64,000 nt of DNA, from assembly GCA_045106675.1 (NCBI GenBank), contig JBGCFA010000011.1, positions 18,117 to 82,116 of the forward strand. The letters run 5' to 3'. This document shows positions 36,707 to 45,350 of this stretch, piece by piece. The notes under the pieces were generated by a model. It was not told the DNA's origin. It saw nothing but the letters and a program-made list of their open reading frames with translations, and made no database searches. Position numbers and translations under genes: made by a program. The DNA comes from JBCAWW01 sp045106675. Its GTDB lineage: Bacteria > Bacteroidota > Bacteroidia > J057. How positions within the stretch are numbered: position 1 is the first letter of the stretch; every line of letters begins with the position of its first letter.

Positions 36707-38064
36707 GCTTTATTGACTTTGCTCGGTAATAATGGGATTAGGAAGAGTGAACGACTCATCATCACAAAAAGACTTCTTGTCTTAGGATGAAATGCATAGC
36801 TCAGATAAGACGCAAATGCCTGTGATATCAGTGTGGCGATCGCCGCACCTTTGATGCCAATCGTTGGGATCAGCCACCAATTGAGTCCTATATTGATTAT
36901 GGCACCCATGAGGGTGCGGTAAAGAGTGATTTTTTGGAGATTTTCTGCGATTAGGTAATTGCTACTCGCGTTACCTAAAAATACAAAAACCAGCGTCCAA
37001 CAATGTATGATCAAGATCTCGCCTGCTTGTGCATAATTCGGGCCAAACAGATATTTCCAAGTCAAAAGACTGGGTCCAAAAATCACCATCGGGATCGTAA
37101 TGACTAAAGCCACCCCTACCATAAGGCTGAAATAGCGCTGCAAACGCTTATGATAGAAATCCGTTCCTTTTTTGCGCGCATTGAGGATGGCCGGAAAGAG
37201 TCCTCCAGCCAAGAGTGGTCCGAAGACAAACCATACCTCAGACAAGCGTAAAGCAGCCGAGTATTGTCCGACTGCGGCTTTGGCGAGTGCTTCGGTATCC
37301 GAGGCCAAGTGCATTAACATCAATTGATCGGCTCGCATATAGATGAAAATCACCATACCCGAAAAGATCATCGGCCAAGCATCTTTGATCAATTGCTTGA
37401 AATAGATCGCATCCCAATGAAAGGCTTTGGGCCATCCATATTTTTTGACATAAAAGGCAAAATAGGCAATGCCCATCACCGCGTTGCGGATGCTAAAGGC
37501 AACGCCAAACCATATCAAATCGGCTTGAATGTAGATTAAGTACAATTGAATCGCGGCAAAAAGAGCGGTGCTAATACTCCGACTCCAAACCGCATATTGG
37601 GATTTGACCTCCGCCTGAAAAAACTCATCAAAGGTGTCGAGCGTTCGGAAAATCGCCGAAACAGCCATTACTAATATCAAGGTATTAGTGATCTCGTCAT
37701 GAAAGCCCTCCGGTAACAGCCAGATCCCTCCCAGTATGATGGCGACCATACTCAAACCCACGTAGAGTCGGGCTTGTAAAGCAGTACCTAAGATGGCGCC
37801 TCGACTGGCTGGATCATCAATTAGATTGCGGATGTTGATGCCTTGTAGCCCTAGGCCCACAAAAATCAATAGAAACTGAATGACTGCTTTGCCATAGTTC
37901 AGCGTGCCGAAACCTTCGTCTTGCAGATAACGTGCGACATATGCTGTTACCAAAAAACTAATCCCCATCTGGAGGATTTTGCCTCCCATGAGCCAACTAA
38001 TATTCTCCAGGTATTTTTTAAATCCGGGAGAAGATTTTAGCTGTATGAGCCAGTTTTTGATCAC
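36703..38064 (-). CDS. Wzx-like polysaccharide flippase (MOP superfamily)
   Basis: The 453-residue protein starts at a GTG and has about 12 to 14 membrane segments. It begins with the family-typical NISWLMGGKILQMGISFLVT and YLQDEGFGTLNYGKAV. Wzx proteins move lipid-linked repeat units across the inner membrane. Together with the Wzy-like, Wza-like and Wzc-like proteins it makes a complete Wzx/Wzy-dependent pathway in this window. Confidence 0.9.
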   Translation of the reverse strand: MIKNWLIQLKSSPGFKKYLENISWLMGGKILQMGISFLVTAYVARYLQDEGFGTLNYGKAVIQFLLIFVGLGLQGINIRNLIDDPASRGAILGTALQARLYVGLSMVAIILGGIWLLPEGFHDEITNTLILVMAVSAIFRTLDTFDEFFQAEVKSQYAVWSRSISTALFAAIQLYLIYIQADLIWFGVAFSIRNAVMGIAYFAFYVKKYGWPKAFHWDAIYFKQLIKDAWPMIFSGMVIFIYMRADQLMLMHLASDTEALAKAAVGQYSAALRLSEVWFVFGPLLAGGLFPAILNARKKGTDFYHKRLQRYFSLMVGVALVITIPMVIFGPSLLTWKYLFGPNYAQAGEILIIHCWTLVFVFLGNASSNYLIAENLQKITLYRTLMGAIINIGLNWWLIPTIGIKGAAIATLISQAFASYLSYAFHPKTRSLFVMMSRSLFLIPLLPSKVNKA

Positions 38065-38089
38065 GATAGTAGGCGTAAGCCTCCGATAA

Positions 38090-39292
38090 TTAAAGCGAGA
38101 GACGTTTGAGAATACGTTTCTTGAGGAGTCTTAATAAGGCTTTGATGGGTATATGGCTGTAATAATAGTCAAAGAGGTGAATCGGTTCTCGTGCTTCGAG
38201 ATTAAGGACTTCTGATTTTTTTACCAGATGTATATTCGCTCCGGGGATGTTTTGAATGATATTCATCTCAAAGGGTTTGAGCTTATTGCTAAAACTCATG
38301 AGTGAATTTTGTACAGGTTTTTGGGTCAATACATATTGGGCTTCAAAGAGACCCAACTGCTTAATGCCGTATAGATCGACGATAAAGTCGTATTGCTTGA
38401 GGGCTGGTAAATAATCAGTTAGGATAGCCGGTTCGATCTCAAAATAGGCGTCATAACGGCTATGAGACTCAGCGAGCGTATGGAACTGTAAAGGCACTTT
38501 TCCCATCTGCAAAGGCGATTGATAATGATTGCCTTCGCCATCAAAATGCGTTCCCGCATCCATGAAATTGGTTGAGTAAGCCTGATAGGGCCAGACAAAG
38601 TATTTGCCTTGCTCGCAGAGATATTTGATAAAATGATTGTCCCAAGCGTTTGCGCCCCAATGTTTGGCTTTCTCGGGCATCGGATCAGTCTCGCTAAAAC
38701 CTGTCTTTTTATCCCACCAAACTCTAAAGGACCGCCATTGCTTTTGGGTCCAGACTTGTCCCCAAGAACAGGGTATCTGTAGAAATAATGCCGATGAACC
38801 GTCTGGAATAGGATAGAAAGGGAGGTGATGGGCAAACGAATTATTGATGCAGCTGTAAAGCCCGATGCCTGCAACTTGCTCTTCGTCTTTATAAAAGTTG
38901 GTAGCCTCTATGGCAAATCGATAAAAATCGGGCGCCAAAAAGAGATCATCCTCAATGATGAGTACGGATCCATATTGCTCCGTCAAATCCGCACATACCA
39001 ATATATGATCAGGCAGATTGATGTTTTGCTCTCGCCAAATAACTTCCTTGGGGCCTCGGTCCCAATCAAACTCTTCGGCAATTTGTACTACGACTTCATT
39101 TAAAGGATCAGCAGATATCGAACGGTCAATACTAATCACCAATTGCACTCCTTCAGGGCAAAAAGAAGCCTGCAAAGCACTGAGTACTCGACGCAATGAG
39201 TCTGGGCGATTATAACCCACCACACAGATAGCTGGTACGTATTCGTATTGACTTAGATCAAGCCTAAATGCTTCCGATTTACTTTCTACCAT
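38090..39292 (-). CDS. Glycosyltransferase, GT-A fold (GNT-I/GT2-like)
   Basis: The 400-residue protein opens with VPAICVVGYNRPDSLRRVLSAL, a GT-A nucleotide-binding start. The metal-binding acidic motif is VLIIEDDLFLAPDFYRF, and PCSWGQVWTQKQWRSF follows further on. The layout resembles eukaryotic-type GNT-I (GT13) and related bacterial transferases more than plain GT2. Donor and acceptor cannot be assigned. It is probably a cytoplasmic, membrane-associated enzyme building the repeat unit. Confidence 0.78.
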   Translation of the reverse strand: MVESKSEAFRLDLSQYEYVPAICVVGYNRPDSLRRVLSALQASFCPEGVQLVISIDRSISADPLNEVVVQIAEEFDWDRGPKEVIWREQNINLPDHILVCADLTEQYGSVLIIEDDLFLAPDFYRFAIEATNFYKDEEQVAGIGLYSCINNSFAHHLPFYPIPDGSSALFLQIPCSWGQVWTQKQWRSFRVWWDKKTGFSETDPMPEKAKHWGANAWDNHFIKYLCEQGKYFVWPYQAYSTNFMDAGTHFDGEGNHYQSPLQMGKVPLQFHTLAESHSRYDAYFEIEPAILTDYLPALKQYDFIVDLYGIKQLGLFEAQYVLTQKPVQNSLMSFSNKLKPFEMNIIQNIPGANIHLVKKSEVLNLEAREPIHLFDYYYSHIPIKALLRLLKKRILKRLSL

Positions 39293-39349
39293 AATTTGCC
39301 GGAAGTAAGTGCTTTTTGTCCATATATCCGTTGGAATACGGGCCTATGG

Positions 39350-40552
39350 CTAAAACTGTTTGTCCAAAGACATTATTTGCTTCGTGATCCGTTTTAGCAT
39401 TTCTGACCACGAAAAATGTAGGCGTGCAAATTGTCTGCTTTTGTCCCTCATCTGCTCCCATTGGGACTGATTTTGAAGGAGTTGTGTACAATCTTTTACA
39501 AAGGTAGGAATATCGTCGCTAAAAAAAATGTCAAGTCCGTTATTAAAAGGCATCCCCTCGACTCCGATGGAAGTAGTTACTGTCGGTATGCCTCGATGGG
39601 CGGCATTGATGACTTTGATTTTGATGCCGCTCCCAAAGCGCAAAGGTGATACGAAAACCCTAGATCGCCGATAGTAGGGCTCCAAATCATCCACAAAACC
39701 TGTCAAAATTACGTCAGGAAAGCGTTCGGCAAGGCCGCGTAACATATCGTCTGGATCGGCTCCTACGATATAAAATTTAGCGGCTGGTACTTGTGCTTTG
39801 AGTGATTCCCAGCCCTGCTCCAAAAACCATATCAGCCCATCACGATTCGCTTCCCAACCCAGACTACCAACAAACAATAAGGCTTCTTCGGTTTCGTCCC
39901 AAACTAGCTCGGGCTCCTCCTGCAACTGCTCTTCTCCGCAAGGTGTGATCTCTTGAAAACGGACATTTTTACTAGTGAGACGCTGCAAGATTTCTCTATC
40001 ATTGGGGTAGGCGAGTACTAGGTCTGCTCGCTCGCAGAACGCTACCTCTTTAGCTCTAATGCGTTTAGATTCTAGGCTGCTGAGCAGTTTTCGGACGGGG
40101 TTTTTGCTCAGTTTGGCGTAGCGCTCCCACATCACATGCTCGGCATTGTGCTCATGGAGGATGATTGGAGGGGTTTTGCCAGTCTTAGGGATATACTGAA
40201 ACATCTCGTAATGGTCCACTAATGCATAATCATATTGCGGGAGGCTTTGGTGGATTTTCTCTGCGAGAACGCTAGAGTAGTTACGGATAAAGTTGATCGG
40301 TACTGCTTGGAGGTAGCTTTTGAGGAGCGCCCCTGGCGAACGCCCAATATTGATCTCTTCGCTATAATAATCTGCGAGCGTTATCTGCTCTCTAAAGGCT
40401 GCTTCATGTGTGGGATCATCCCCTTTGAGTACCGTGATAACGGATAATTCGAAGCGTTCCGCAAGGCGGCGAAGTAGGTTCCAAGACACGATCACACCTC
40501 CTTTGACGGGAGGGTAAGGTAGCTGAGAAGTGATGAAGAGAAGTTTTTTCAT
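39350..40552 (-). CDS. Glycosyltransferase family 4/1 (GT-B fold)
   Basis: The 400-residue GT-B enzyme starts LLFITSQLPYPPVKGGVIVS. Its C-terminal half has LLFVGSLGWEANRDGLIWFL, KFYIVGADPDDMLRGLAERF and the donor-site segment VSPLRFGSGIKIKVINAAHRG. The E-x7-E pattern is not exact. Its start overlaps the stop of the upstream GT2 gene by four bases. One copy of the 18-base dispersed repeat encodes its RGLAERF segment. The sugar specificity is unknown. Confidence 0.86.
   Translation of the reverse strand: MKKLLFITSQLPYPPVKGGVIVSWNLLRRLAERFELSVITVLKGDDPTHEAAFREQITLADYYSEEINIGRSPGALLKSYLQAVPINFIRNYSSVLAEKIHQSLPQYDYALVDHYEMFQYIPKTGKTPPIILHEHNAEHVMWERYAKLSKNPVRKLLSSLESKRIRAKEVAFCERADLVLAYPNDREILQRLTSKNVRFQEITPCGEEQLQEEPELVWDETEEALLFVGSLGWEANRDGLIWFLEQGWESLKAQVPAAKFYIVGADPDDMLRGLAERFPDVILTGFVDDLEPYYRRSRVFVSPLRFGSGIKIKVINAAHRGIPTVTTSIGVEGMPFNNGLDIFFSDDIPTFVKDCTQLLQNQSQWEQMRDKSRQFARLHFSWSEMLKRITKQIMSLDKQF
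39721..39738 (+). repeat. 18-base dispersed repeat, copy A
   Basis: AGCGTTCGGCAAGGCCGC, identical to 43686-43703 and 49599-49616. Here the minus-strand gene reads it as parts of R-G-L-A-E-R. Confidence 0.75.
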
Positions 40553-41433
40553 GCAGGCTGCGTGGAGCTTAAACGATTTTTGAAGCTACTCAATAGCATA
40601 TCAAGATAGGGCTTTAGCCACAGTAATGGCCAAAGTAAGCCGCCATGTCTGCGCACATAAAAAAACCAATCTTTGCGGCCATAGCCTTTGATGGAGTGAA
40701 AATCAGCCACGCGTTCGCGTAGCGCTAAAGAGGGATCGGTCCAAGCCTCTGCCAAGGGATTAGCCTCACAAGCACCTACATAGCCAGAGGCGAGATAAAT
40801 ACCGCAGTCTAATTTACCAGCACGAAGTCCATAATCGGGATCTCCCCAGCGATGACGATAGTAGGGCTCAATATTGCCCACTAGATCGCTGACAGCCTTG
40901 GGGATCAAGACACAATTGCCATGCATAGTCGTGATTTGCTTTGGTGCCTCCTCTGGCTCCACTTCGTGTAACTTCAGGGCCCATCGACTGGCACGGATAA
41001 ATCCTCCGTAAGTAGTCTTTAGAGTATTTGGGTCTTGAGTACTGCCGGCGATGATCGTATTTGCTGCTAAAGTCTGCCAAGCAGTCCACATCTTACTTAG
41101 GCCATCTGGATACAAAAAAGTATCGTCATTGAGCCAAAGGTAGAAGTCAAAATCTTGCTTGAGCGCTTCTCCAAAGATGTAGTGCATCCCTCTGTTCCAG
41201 AAATACTGTCCGTCGCCTTGGATGATTTGTACGCTTGGAAACTGCGCTAAGATGGCATCACTGCTACCATCGCTACTGCCATCGTCTAGGATCAAAATGC
41301 TCATCTGAAAGTTTGATAAGGCACTTTGGGCATAAAGGCATTGCAAAGCAGCAAGCGTCTTTTCGCGACGATTGTGAATGGTCATGAGGACCGCTAGGCT
41401 AGGCAAAGCCGATATATGGGGAGTTTGCGCCAA
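40549..41433 (-). CDS. Glycosyltransferase family 2 (rhamnosyltransferase-like)
   Basis: The 294-residue protein must start at TTG (41433), because the first ATG is inside the conserved nucleotide-binding strand LAVLMTIHNRREKTLAALQ. Further motifs are LILDDGSSDGSSDAI, the DxD-type LWLNDDTFL, and HRWGDPDYGLRAGKLD near the acceptor site. This is the pattern of GT2 enzymes annotated as rhamnosyltransferases, but the donor is not proven. It sits 3 bases after a sulfotransferase gene and overlaps the next GT gene by four bases. Confidence 0.86.
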   Translation of the reverse strand: MAQTPHISALPSLAVLMTIHNRREKTLAALQCLYAQSALSNFQMSILILDDGSSDGSSDAILAQFPSVQIIQGDGQYFWNRGMHYIFGEALKQDFDFYLWLNDDTFLYPDGLSKMWTAWQTLAANTIIAGSTQDPNTLKTTYGGFIRASRWALKLHEVEPEEAPKQITTMHGNCVLIPKAVSDLVGNIEPYYRHRWGDPDYGLRAGKLDCGIYLASGYVGACEANPLAEAWTDPSLALRERVADFHSIKGYGRKDWFFYVRRHGGLLWPLLWLKPYLDMLLSSFKNRLSSTQPA

Positions 41434-41436
41434 GTA

Positions 41437-42300
41437 TTAGAGGCTATAAACGGGGCGATTGATGAGGCGAGTGAGGATATCTTTGATGCTACTGTCTGGC
41501 TTTGCCGATAATTTACGCCTTAGTTTGATCTGCTCCTGCATCCGTAGGGTATGTCCTGCAAATAACTCCCCGACTTGCAGAAACTCATCATTGGCTACCT
41601 TTTGTTTGACGGTACTGAGGTCTAAGTCAAAGGCCGTTTCGATATCAGTGAGAACCTTTTCGGGTTCAAGCACCAATTCTTCATAGCGGATCTCATGGAT
41701 AGGGTGGTGCGGCCGTAATTTACTGAGGGTATATTGACAAAGAGAATTGACGGTTAGGTAGTAGAGATTGGCGCTGCTCCAGCTTTTGGTCGGGATATAT
41801 ACGTCTGTTTTTGCAAAAGAACGAACCACTTGGACTGGATCACGCTTGATGTAGAGGTAGCAAGTTCGATAATTGAGCGTTTCGCTCATCGCAAGTGCCC
41901 GGCCCGGATACTTTGACGAATCGATCACTATATCCTCATCTATACGATCAAATAGCATGGCGTAAAACTTCTCCAGATATGCCTGATACTCTAGATACGC
42001 CTGCTCATTATTCAAACCAACTAGCCTTTTGAGGTATTGGGTATGATACTCTACTTTGTGATGAATGTCTTTTTGATGATTGAGATCAATTTGCGGCAAA
42101 AAATCCCTGCCAAATGAATCCCAAAAGAGGGTACGCTCCGGTTTGCTTTCAAGCCCTTTGACGACGCCTTCATCCACTGGATAACGATTCATCTCCCCGC
42201 CGCTAAAAATACCGTCAGCATTGCCCAAAAGGACATCTAAAAGGGTGGTGCCACTGCGGCCTGCCCCGATAATATAAATAATGGTCTTATTCATTGACAT
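41437..42300 (-). CDS. PAPS-dependent sulfotransferase family protein (2)
   Basis: The 287-residue protein begins IIYIIGAGRSGTTLLDVLLG, the 5'-phosphosulfate-binding loop. The 3'-phosphate-binding segment is YIKRDPVQVVRSFAK. EIRYEELVLEPEKVLTDIE is another family signature. It is clearly different in sequence from the other sulfotransferase of the operon, so two positions of the glycan may be sulfated. It overlaps the SGNH-like gene by 14 bases. Confidence 0.88.
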   Translation of the reverse strand: MSMNKTIIYIIGAGRSGTTLLDVLLGNADGIFSGGEMNRYPVDEGVVKGLESKPERTLFWDSFGRDFLPQIDLNHQKDIHHKVEYHTQYLKRLVGLNNEQAYLEYQAYLEKFYAMLFDRIDEDIVIDSSKYPGRALAMSETLNYRTCYLYIKRDPVQVVRSFAKTDVYIPTKSWSSANLYYLTVNSLCQYTLSKLRPHHPIHEIRYEELVLEPEKVLTDIETAFDLDLSTVKQKVANDEFLQVGELFAGHTLRMQEQIKLRRKLSAKPDSSIKDILTRLINRPVYSL

Positions 42301-43243
42301 TCAAAACAGGCATCGCTGGTGAATAGTATTTGATTTGGTGGGCGAGGTCCTTAGATAGGATTTCTGCGCCAGCGTGGTTGAGATGAATTTCATCCCCAAA
42401 ATATTGGTTTTTGCCGACAAGTCTTTGATCCTGAGCGTAATTCCACAATGGGACCGATTGTCTTTTAGCCATAGCTTCGATCCTCCTATTACGAATCCAA
42501 TCGCCAGAAATTATAGGAGAGATTACCAGATAAACCTCCGCTCCAGCGCGCTTTGCTTGGACGATGCGTTGCTCAAGGAGCGCGACTTGAATCTCAGAGG
42601 CGATAAAATCATCGCCACTCGTATCTGCTACTAGTGGTTGATAATTATCTGGCATACTAGCGTCTAAGGGTAGATAGCCGTTAAAATCTTTTTGCGCCTT
42701 GGCGCTATATCGCAGCAGGTGCACGAGGGTCGAGTTATAGGTATAAAGTTTAGAAAGCAGCAAAAACCTCTCCATTGATCCTCTCTGCTGTAAATGCGAC
42801 CTTAAAACGGGGGTATTCCAATAATAAGGCTTGAGATCAGAGAGCTTATCAAAATTAGCTTGTCCATAAAACAAATCCCGATCGATGTTGATCACGATCT
42901 TGCGTGGGGTATAGCGAGCCAAAATACCCTCCAGCATAGCGTCACAATAATATAAATGTTGACCTCTAGCTCCGAGATTGTAGGCGCTCATACCAAGGCT
43001 ATCCGTAAATATGGACGGAATAAAATGCCTCACAGTATGCGAAGTGCCGACAAATAATATCTCGGCCTCGGTCTCTTGCAATGCATAAGTGATGCGGTGA
43101 TATTTGCCCGAAGACTGACTGAAATACCACTTTTGCAGCCCCCAACCAATCAGCAAATCCAGTACGACCAATAGCAATACAAAACGTCCTCCTTTGATGA
43201 GGAGCTGTCGGATCGCTATGGAAGTTTGATTGTAATTCAGCAT
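42287..43243 (-). CDS. SGNH-like membrane protein, probable partner of the MBOAT acyltransferase
   Basis: The 318-residue protein has one N-terminal membrane segment (about residues 17-36), so the rest is likely periplasmic. The nucleophile-type motif is LFVGTSHTVRHF, and the C-terminal DxxH motif is GDEIHLNHAGAEIL, as in AlgJ/AlgX/DltD-like proteins. Such proteins pass acyl groups, delivered by an MBOAT partner, to glycans. The MBOAT gene lies directly upstream on the same strand. Acetylation of the polysaccharide is therefore likely, though this is inferred from context. Confidence 0.74.
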   Translation of the reverse strand: MLNYNQTSIAIRQLLIKGGRFVLLLVVLDLLIGWGLQKWYFSQSSGKYHRITYALQETEAEILFVGTSHTVRHFIPSIFTDSLGMSAYNLGARGQHLYYCDAMLEGILARYTPRKIVINIDRDLFYGQANFDKLSDLKPYYWNTPVLRSHLQQRGSMERFLLLSKLYTYNSTLVHLLRYSAKAQKDFNGYLPLDASMPDNYQPLVADTSGDDFIASEIQVALLEQRIVQAKRAGAEVYLVISPIISGDWIRNRRIEAMAKRQSVPLWNYAQDQRLVGKNQYFGDEIHLNHAGAEILSKDLAHQIKYYSPAMPVLNVNE

Positions 43244-43260
43244 TTATTGTGAAAGCTTTT

Positions 43261-43316
43261 TCATCCCCAACTCCCTCCAAAGGGGGATATCCCCCTTTGG
43301 AGGGAGTTGGGGATGA
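43261..43316. repeat. Perfect 56-base palindrome
   Basis: The two 28-base arms are exact reverse complements with no spacer; the left arm starts TCATCCCCAACTCCCTCC and the centre is GGGGGATATCCCCC. It lies in the 103-base gap between the MBOAT and SGNH-like genes. The arm (CCCCAACTCCCTCCAAAG) resembles REP-type sequences common in Bacteroidota genomes (recollection, not searched). Confidence 0.95.
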
Positions 43317-43346
43317 CTATAATTTTATGTTTTTTTATTCAGCATG

Positions 43347-44765
43347 TTAAAATTGAAAATAGATAAATTGACCGCCATCAAATACACCGAGCAGCACGAT
43401 GGCTACGATCAGGCTCGCATAAGTAAGGCTCGCCGGAATCTGAATCTTAGCCAAGCGACTCTTCTCTCCCCATTCTTGATAAAACTCCACCGCCATCAAT
43501 AGACCGATAGCGAGAAAGGAATAGACGAGATGGATCAAAAAGAAGCCTTTGTAGTAGAGCGGACCTTGGAGTTTTATGATCTGGCCTACTGCGTAGAACG
43601 CGTCGTCTATGCTTTCGGCTCGGAAAAAGACCCAAGCTAGCAGCACTAAGACATAAGTGAATATGATACTGAGAATTTGGTTGAGAGCGTTCGGCAAGGC
43701 CGCAGCAAAGCGTTCCCGAATAGGGGTCAAAACTAAACTCCCTACTAGATAGCAAGCATGTAAAGCACCCCAGAGTACAAAGGTCCAATTGGCGCCATGC
43801 CATAATCCACTGATGACAAAAACGATCATCAGATTGAGATGCCAGCGCGGGACCGCCACTCGATTGCCTCCGAGGGGGATATATAAGTAGTCTCTAAACC
43901 AAGTGGAAAGCGAGATATGCCAGCGTCGCCAAAAGTCAGCGATATTAGGGGCAAAATAGGGCCTGCGAAAGTTTTCCATGAGGTCATAGCCCATGCAACG
44001 AGCCGTACCGATCGCGATGTCGCTATAAGCAGAGAAGTCGCAATAAATCTGAAAAGAGAATAGAATCGTGGCTAATAGTAGCGTCAGTCCAGAAAAATTC
44101 TGAGGATCGCCGTAGATTTCATTGACGTACAGTGCTAAGCGATCTGCCACCACTAACTTCTTGAAGAATCCCCAAAGCATCAATTTGATTCCACTTGATA
44201 TCTGCTCATACTTGAGCGTTTGCACTTGCTTGAACTGAGGAATCAGATTGCCGGGACGCTCGATTGGCCCTGCCACCAATTGCGGAAAGAAGCTCACGTA
44301 AAGGGCAAAGATGCCTATATGCTTTTCTGCTTTTTGTTGGCCGCGATAGATGTCGATGGTATAACTGAGCGTCTGGAATGTGTAAAAGGAAATCCCTACA
44401 GGCAGCAAAAAGTCAAAGTAAGGCGTCTCCGCAGATATCGTAAACTGATCCAGCATTGACTGGACAGATTGACTGACGAAATTGAAGTATTTGAAAAAGA
44501 AAAGGACGCCTAAATTGGTGATGACGGAGAGGCTAAGATATAGTTTACGGGTGCTCGCCTGATCGCTGCGTTCCATCTGGATGGCCGAAAAATAAGCCAC
44601 TAGCGTCGAGAAAATGATGAGAATGAGGTATTCCGCCTTCCAAGAGAGATAGAAATAATAACTCGCTGCCAGCAATAGCATCCAGCGTATGCGATGTGGG
44701 AGGATAAAGAATAAACCCACCACCGCTGGAAAAAATGCCAAATATGCCAGAGAGTTAAAAAGCAT
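43347..44765 (-). CDS. MBOAT-family O-acyltransferase (AlgI-like)
   Basis: The 472-residue polytopic protein starts LFNSLAYLAFFPAVVGLFF, typical of AlgI/PatA proteins. The family signatures are ADFWRRWHISLSTWFRDYLY and ISGLWHGANWTFVLWG, the latter with the catalytic histidine. It moves acyl (usually acetyl) groups across the inner membrane for glycan modification. The SGNH-like gene follows after a gap that contains a perfect palindrome. Confidence 0.93.
   Translation of the reverse strand: MLFNSLAYLAFFPAVVGLFFILPHRIRWMLLLAASYYFYLSWKAEYLILIIFSTLVAYFSAIQMERSDQASTRKLYLSLSVITNLGVLFFFKYFNFVSQSVQSMLDQFTISAETPYFDFLLPVGISFYTFQTLSYTIDIYRGQQKAEKHIGIFALYVSFFPQLVAGPIERPGNLIPQFKQVQTLKYEQISSGIKLMLWGFFKKLVVADRLALYVNEIYGDPQNFSGLTLLLATILFSFQIYCDFSAYSDIAIGTARCMGYDLMENFRRPYFAPNIADFWRRWHISLSTWFRDYLYIPLGGNRVAVPRWHLNLMIVFVISGLWHGANWTFVLWGALHACYLVGSLVLTPIRERFAAALPNALNQILSIIFTYVLVLLAWVFFRAESIDDAFYAVGQIIKLQGPLYYKGFFLIHLVYSFLAIGLLMAVEFYQEWGEKSRLAKIQIPASLTYASLIVAIVLLGVFDGGQFIYFQF
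43686..43703 (+). repeat. 18-base dispersed repeat, copy B
   Basis: AGCGTTCGGCAAGGCCGC, identical to copies A and C. In the MBOAT gene it is read in another frame, giving A-A-L-P-N-A. A second AGCGTTC follows 13 bases later. Confidence 0.75.
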
Positions 44766-44780
44766 AGAAAGGGGGCGCGT

Positions 44781-45350
44781 TTATGGCAATAATTGACTTA
44801 AAGCGTGAAGAGAAGGCAATTGTAAATCAACCAAAGGAGCGTTCGCCACGGGCATCTCCTGACTCGATATCCAAATGGTGTGCATACCGGCATTACGACC
44901 AAACTCCATGTCACTCCATGCGTCTCCGATCATGATCGAACGCTGGAAATCTATCTCTGGAAAGTCTTTTTTTGCTTGTAATGCCATCCCTATTTGTGGT
45001 TTACGCCAGGCTCGATGATCATTTTCTGGATGATGAGGGCAGTAGTATACTTGATCGATTTGAGCGCCTTGATTTGCTATTTCCGCCAACATTTTTTGAT
45101 GGATGATGCTTAAATCTTCTTCTGTCATAAGGCCTCGGTCGATTCCGCGTTGATTGGTTACGATCAACATACGGCCAAATAACTGTCTAAAATGATTCAA
45201 TGCAGCAAGGCTTCCAGCGATAAAAATAAACTCCTCCCAGCGTTTTACATAGTCATTGTCTCGCTTCTGGTTGATTACACCGTCTCGGTCGATAAACAAA
45301 GTCCATGAACGGTCTATGTCTTTGAGACTCAATGGGAAGGCTTGACTCAT
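44781..45350 (-). CDS. gmhB: D-glycero-D-manno-heptose 1,7-bisphosphate phosphatase-like HAD protein
   Basis: From the ATG at 45350 the protein has 189 residues and overlaps gmhA by four bases (ATGA). The upstream in-frame extension would run into gmhA. HAD motifs are FIDRDGVINQKRDNDYV, MLIVTNQRGIDRGLM and IMIGDAWSDMEFGRNAG. The cysteine-containing YYCPHHPENDHRAWRKPQIG is the zinc site typical of GmhB. It dephosphorylates heptose bisphosphate. No hldE-type kinase or nucleotidyltransferase gene is in the window. Confidence 0.88.
   Translation of the reverse strand: MSQAFPLSLKDIDRSWTLFIDRDGVINQKRDNDYVKRWEEFIFIAGSLAALNHFRQLFGRMLIVTNQRGIDRGLMTEEDLSIIHQKMLAEIANQGAQIDQVYYCPHHPENDHRAWRKPQIGMALQAKKDFPEIDFQRSIMIGDAWSDMEFGRNAGMHTIWISSQEMPVANAPLVDLQLPSLHALSQLLP

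Noticed and set aside
43261..43316. Reading the palindrome as a terminator of the MBOAT transcript
   Set aside because: No T run follows it on the minus strand, and the next gene of the operon starts just downstream. A repeat element explains it better.
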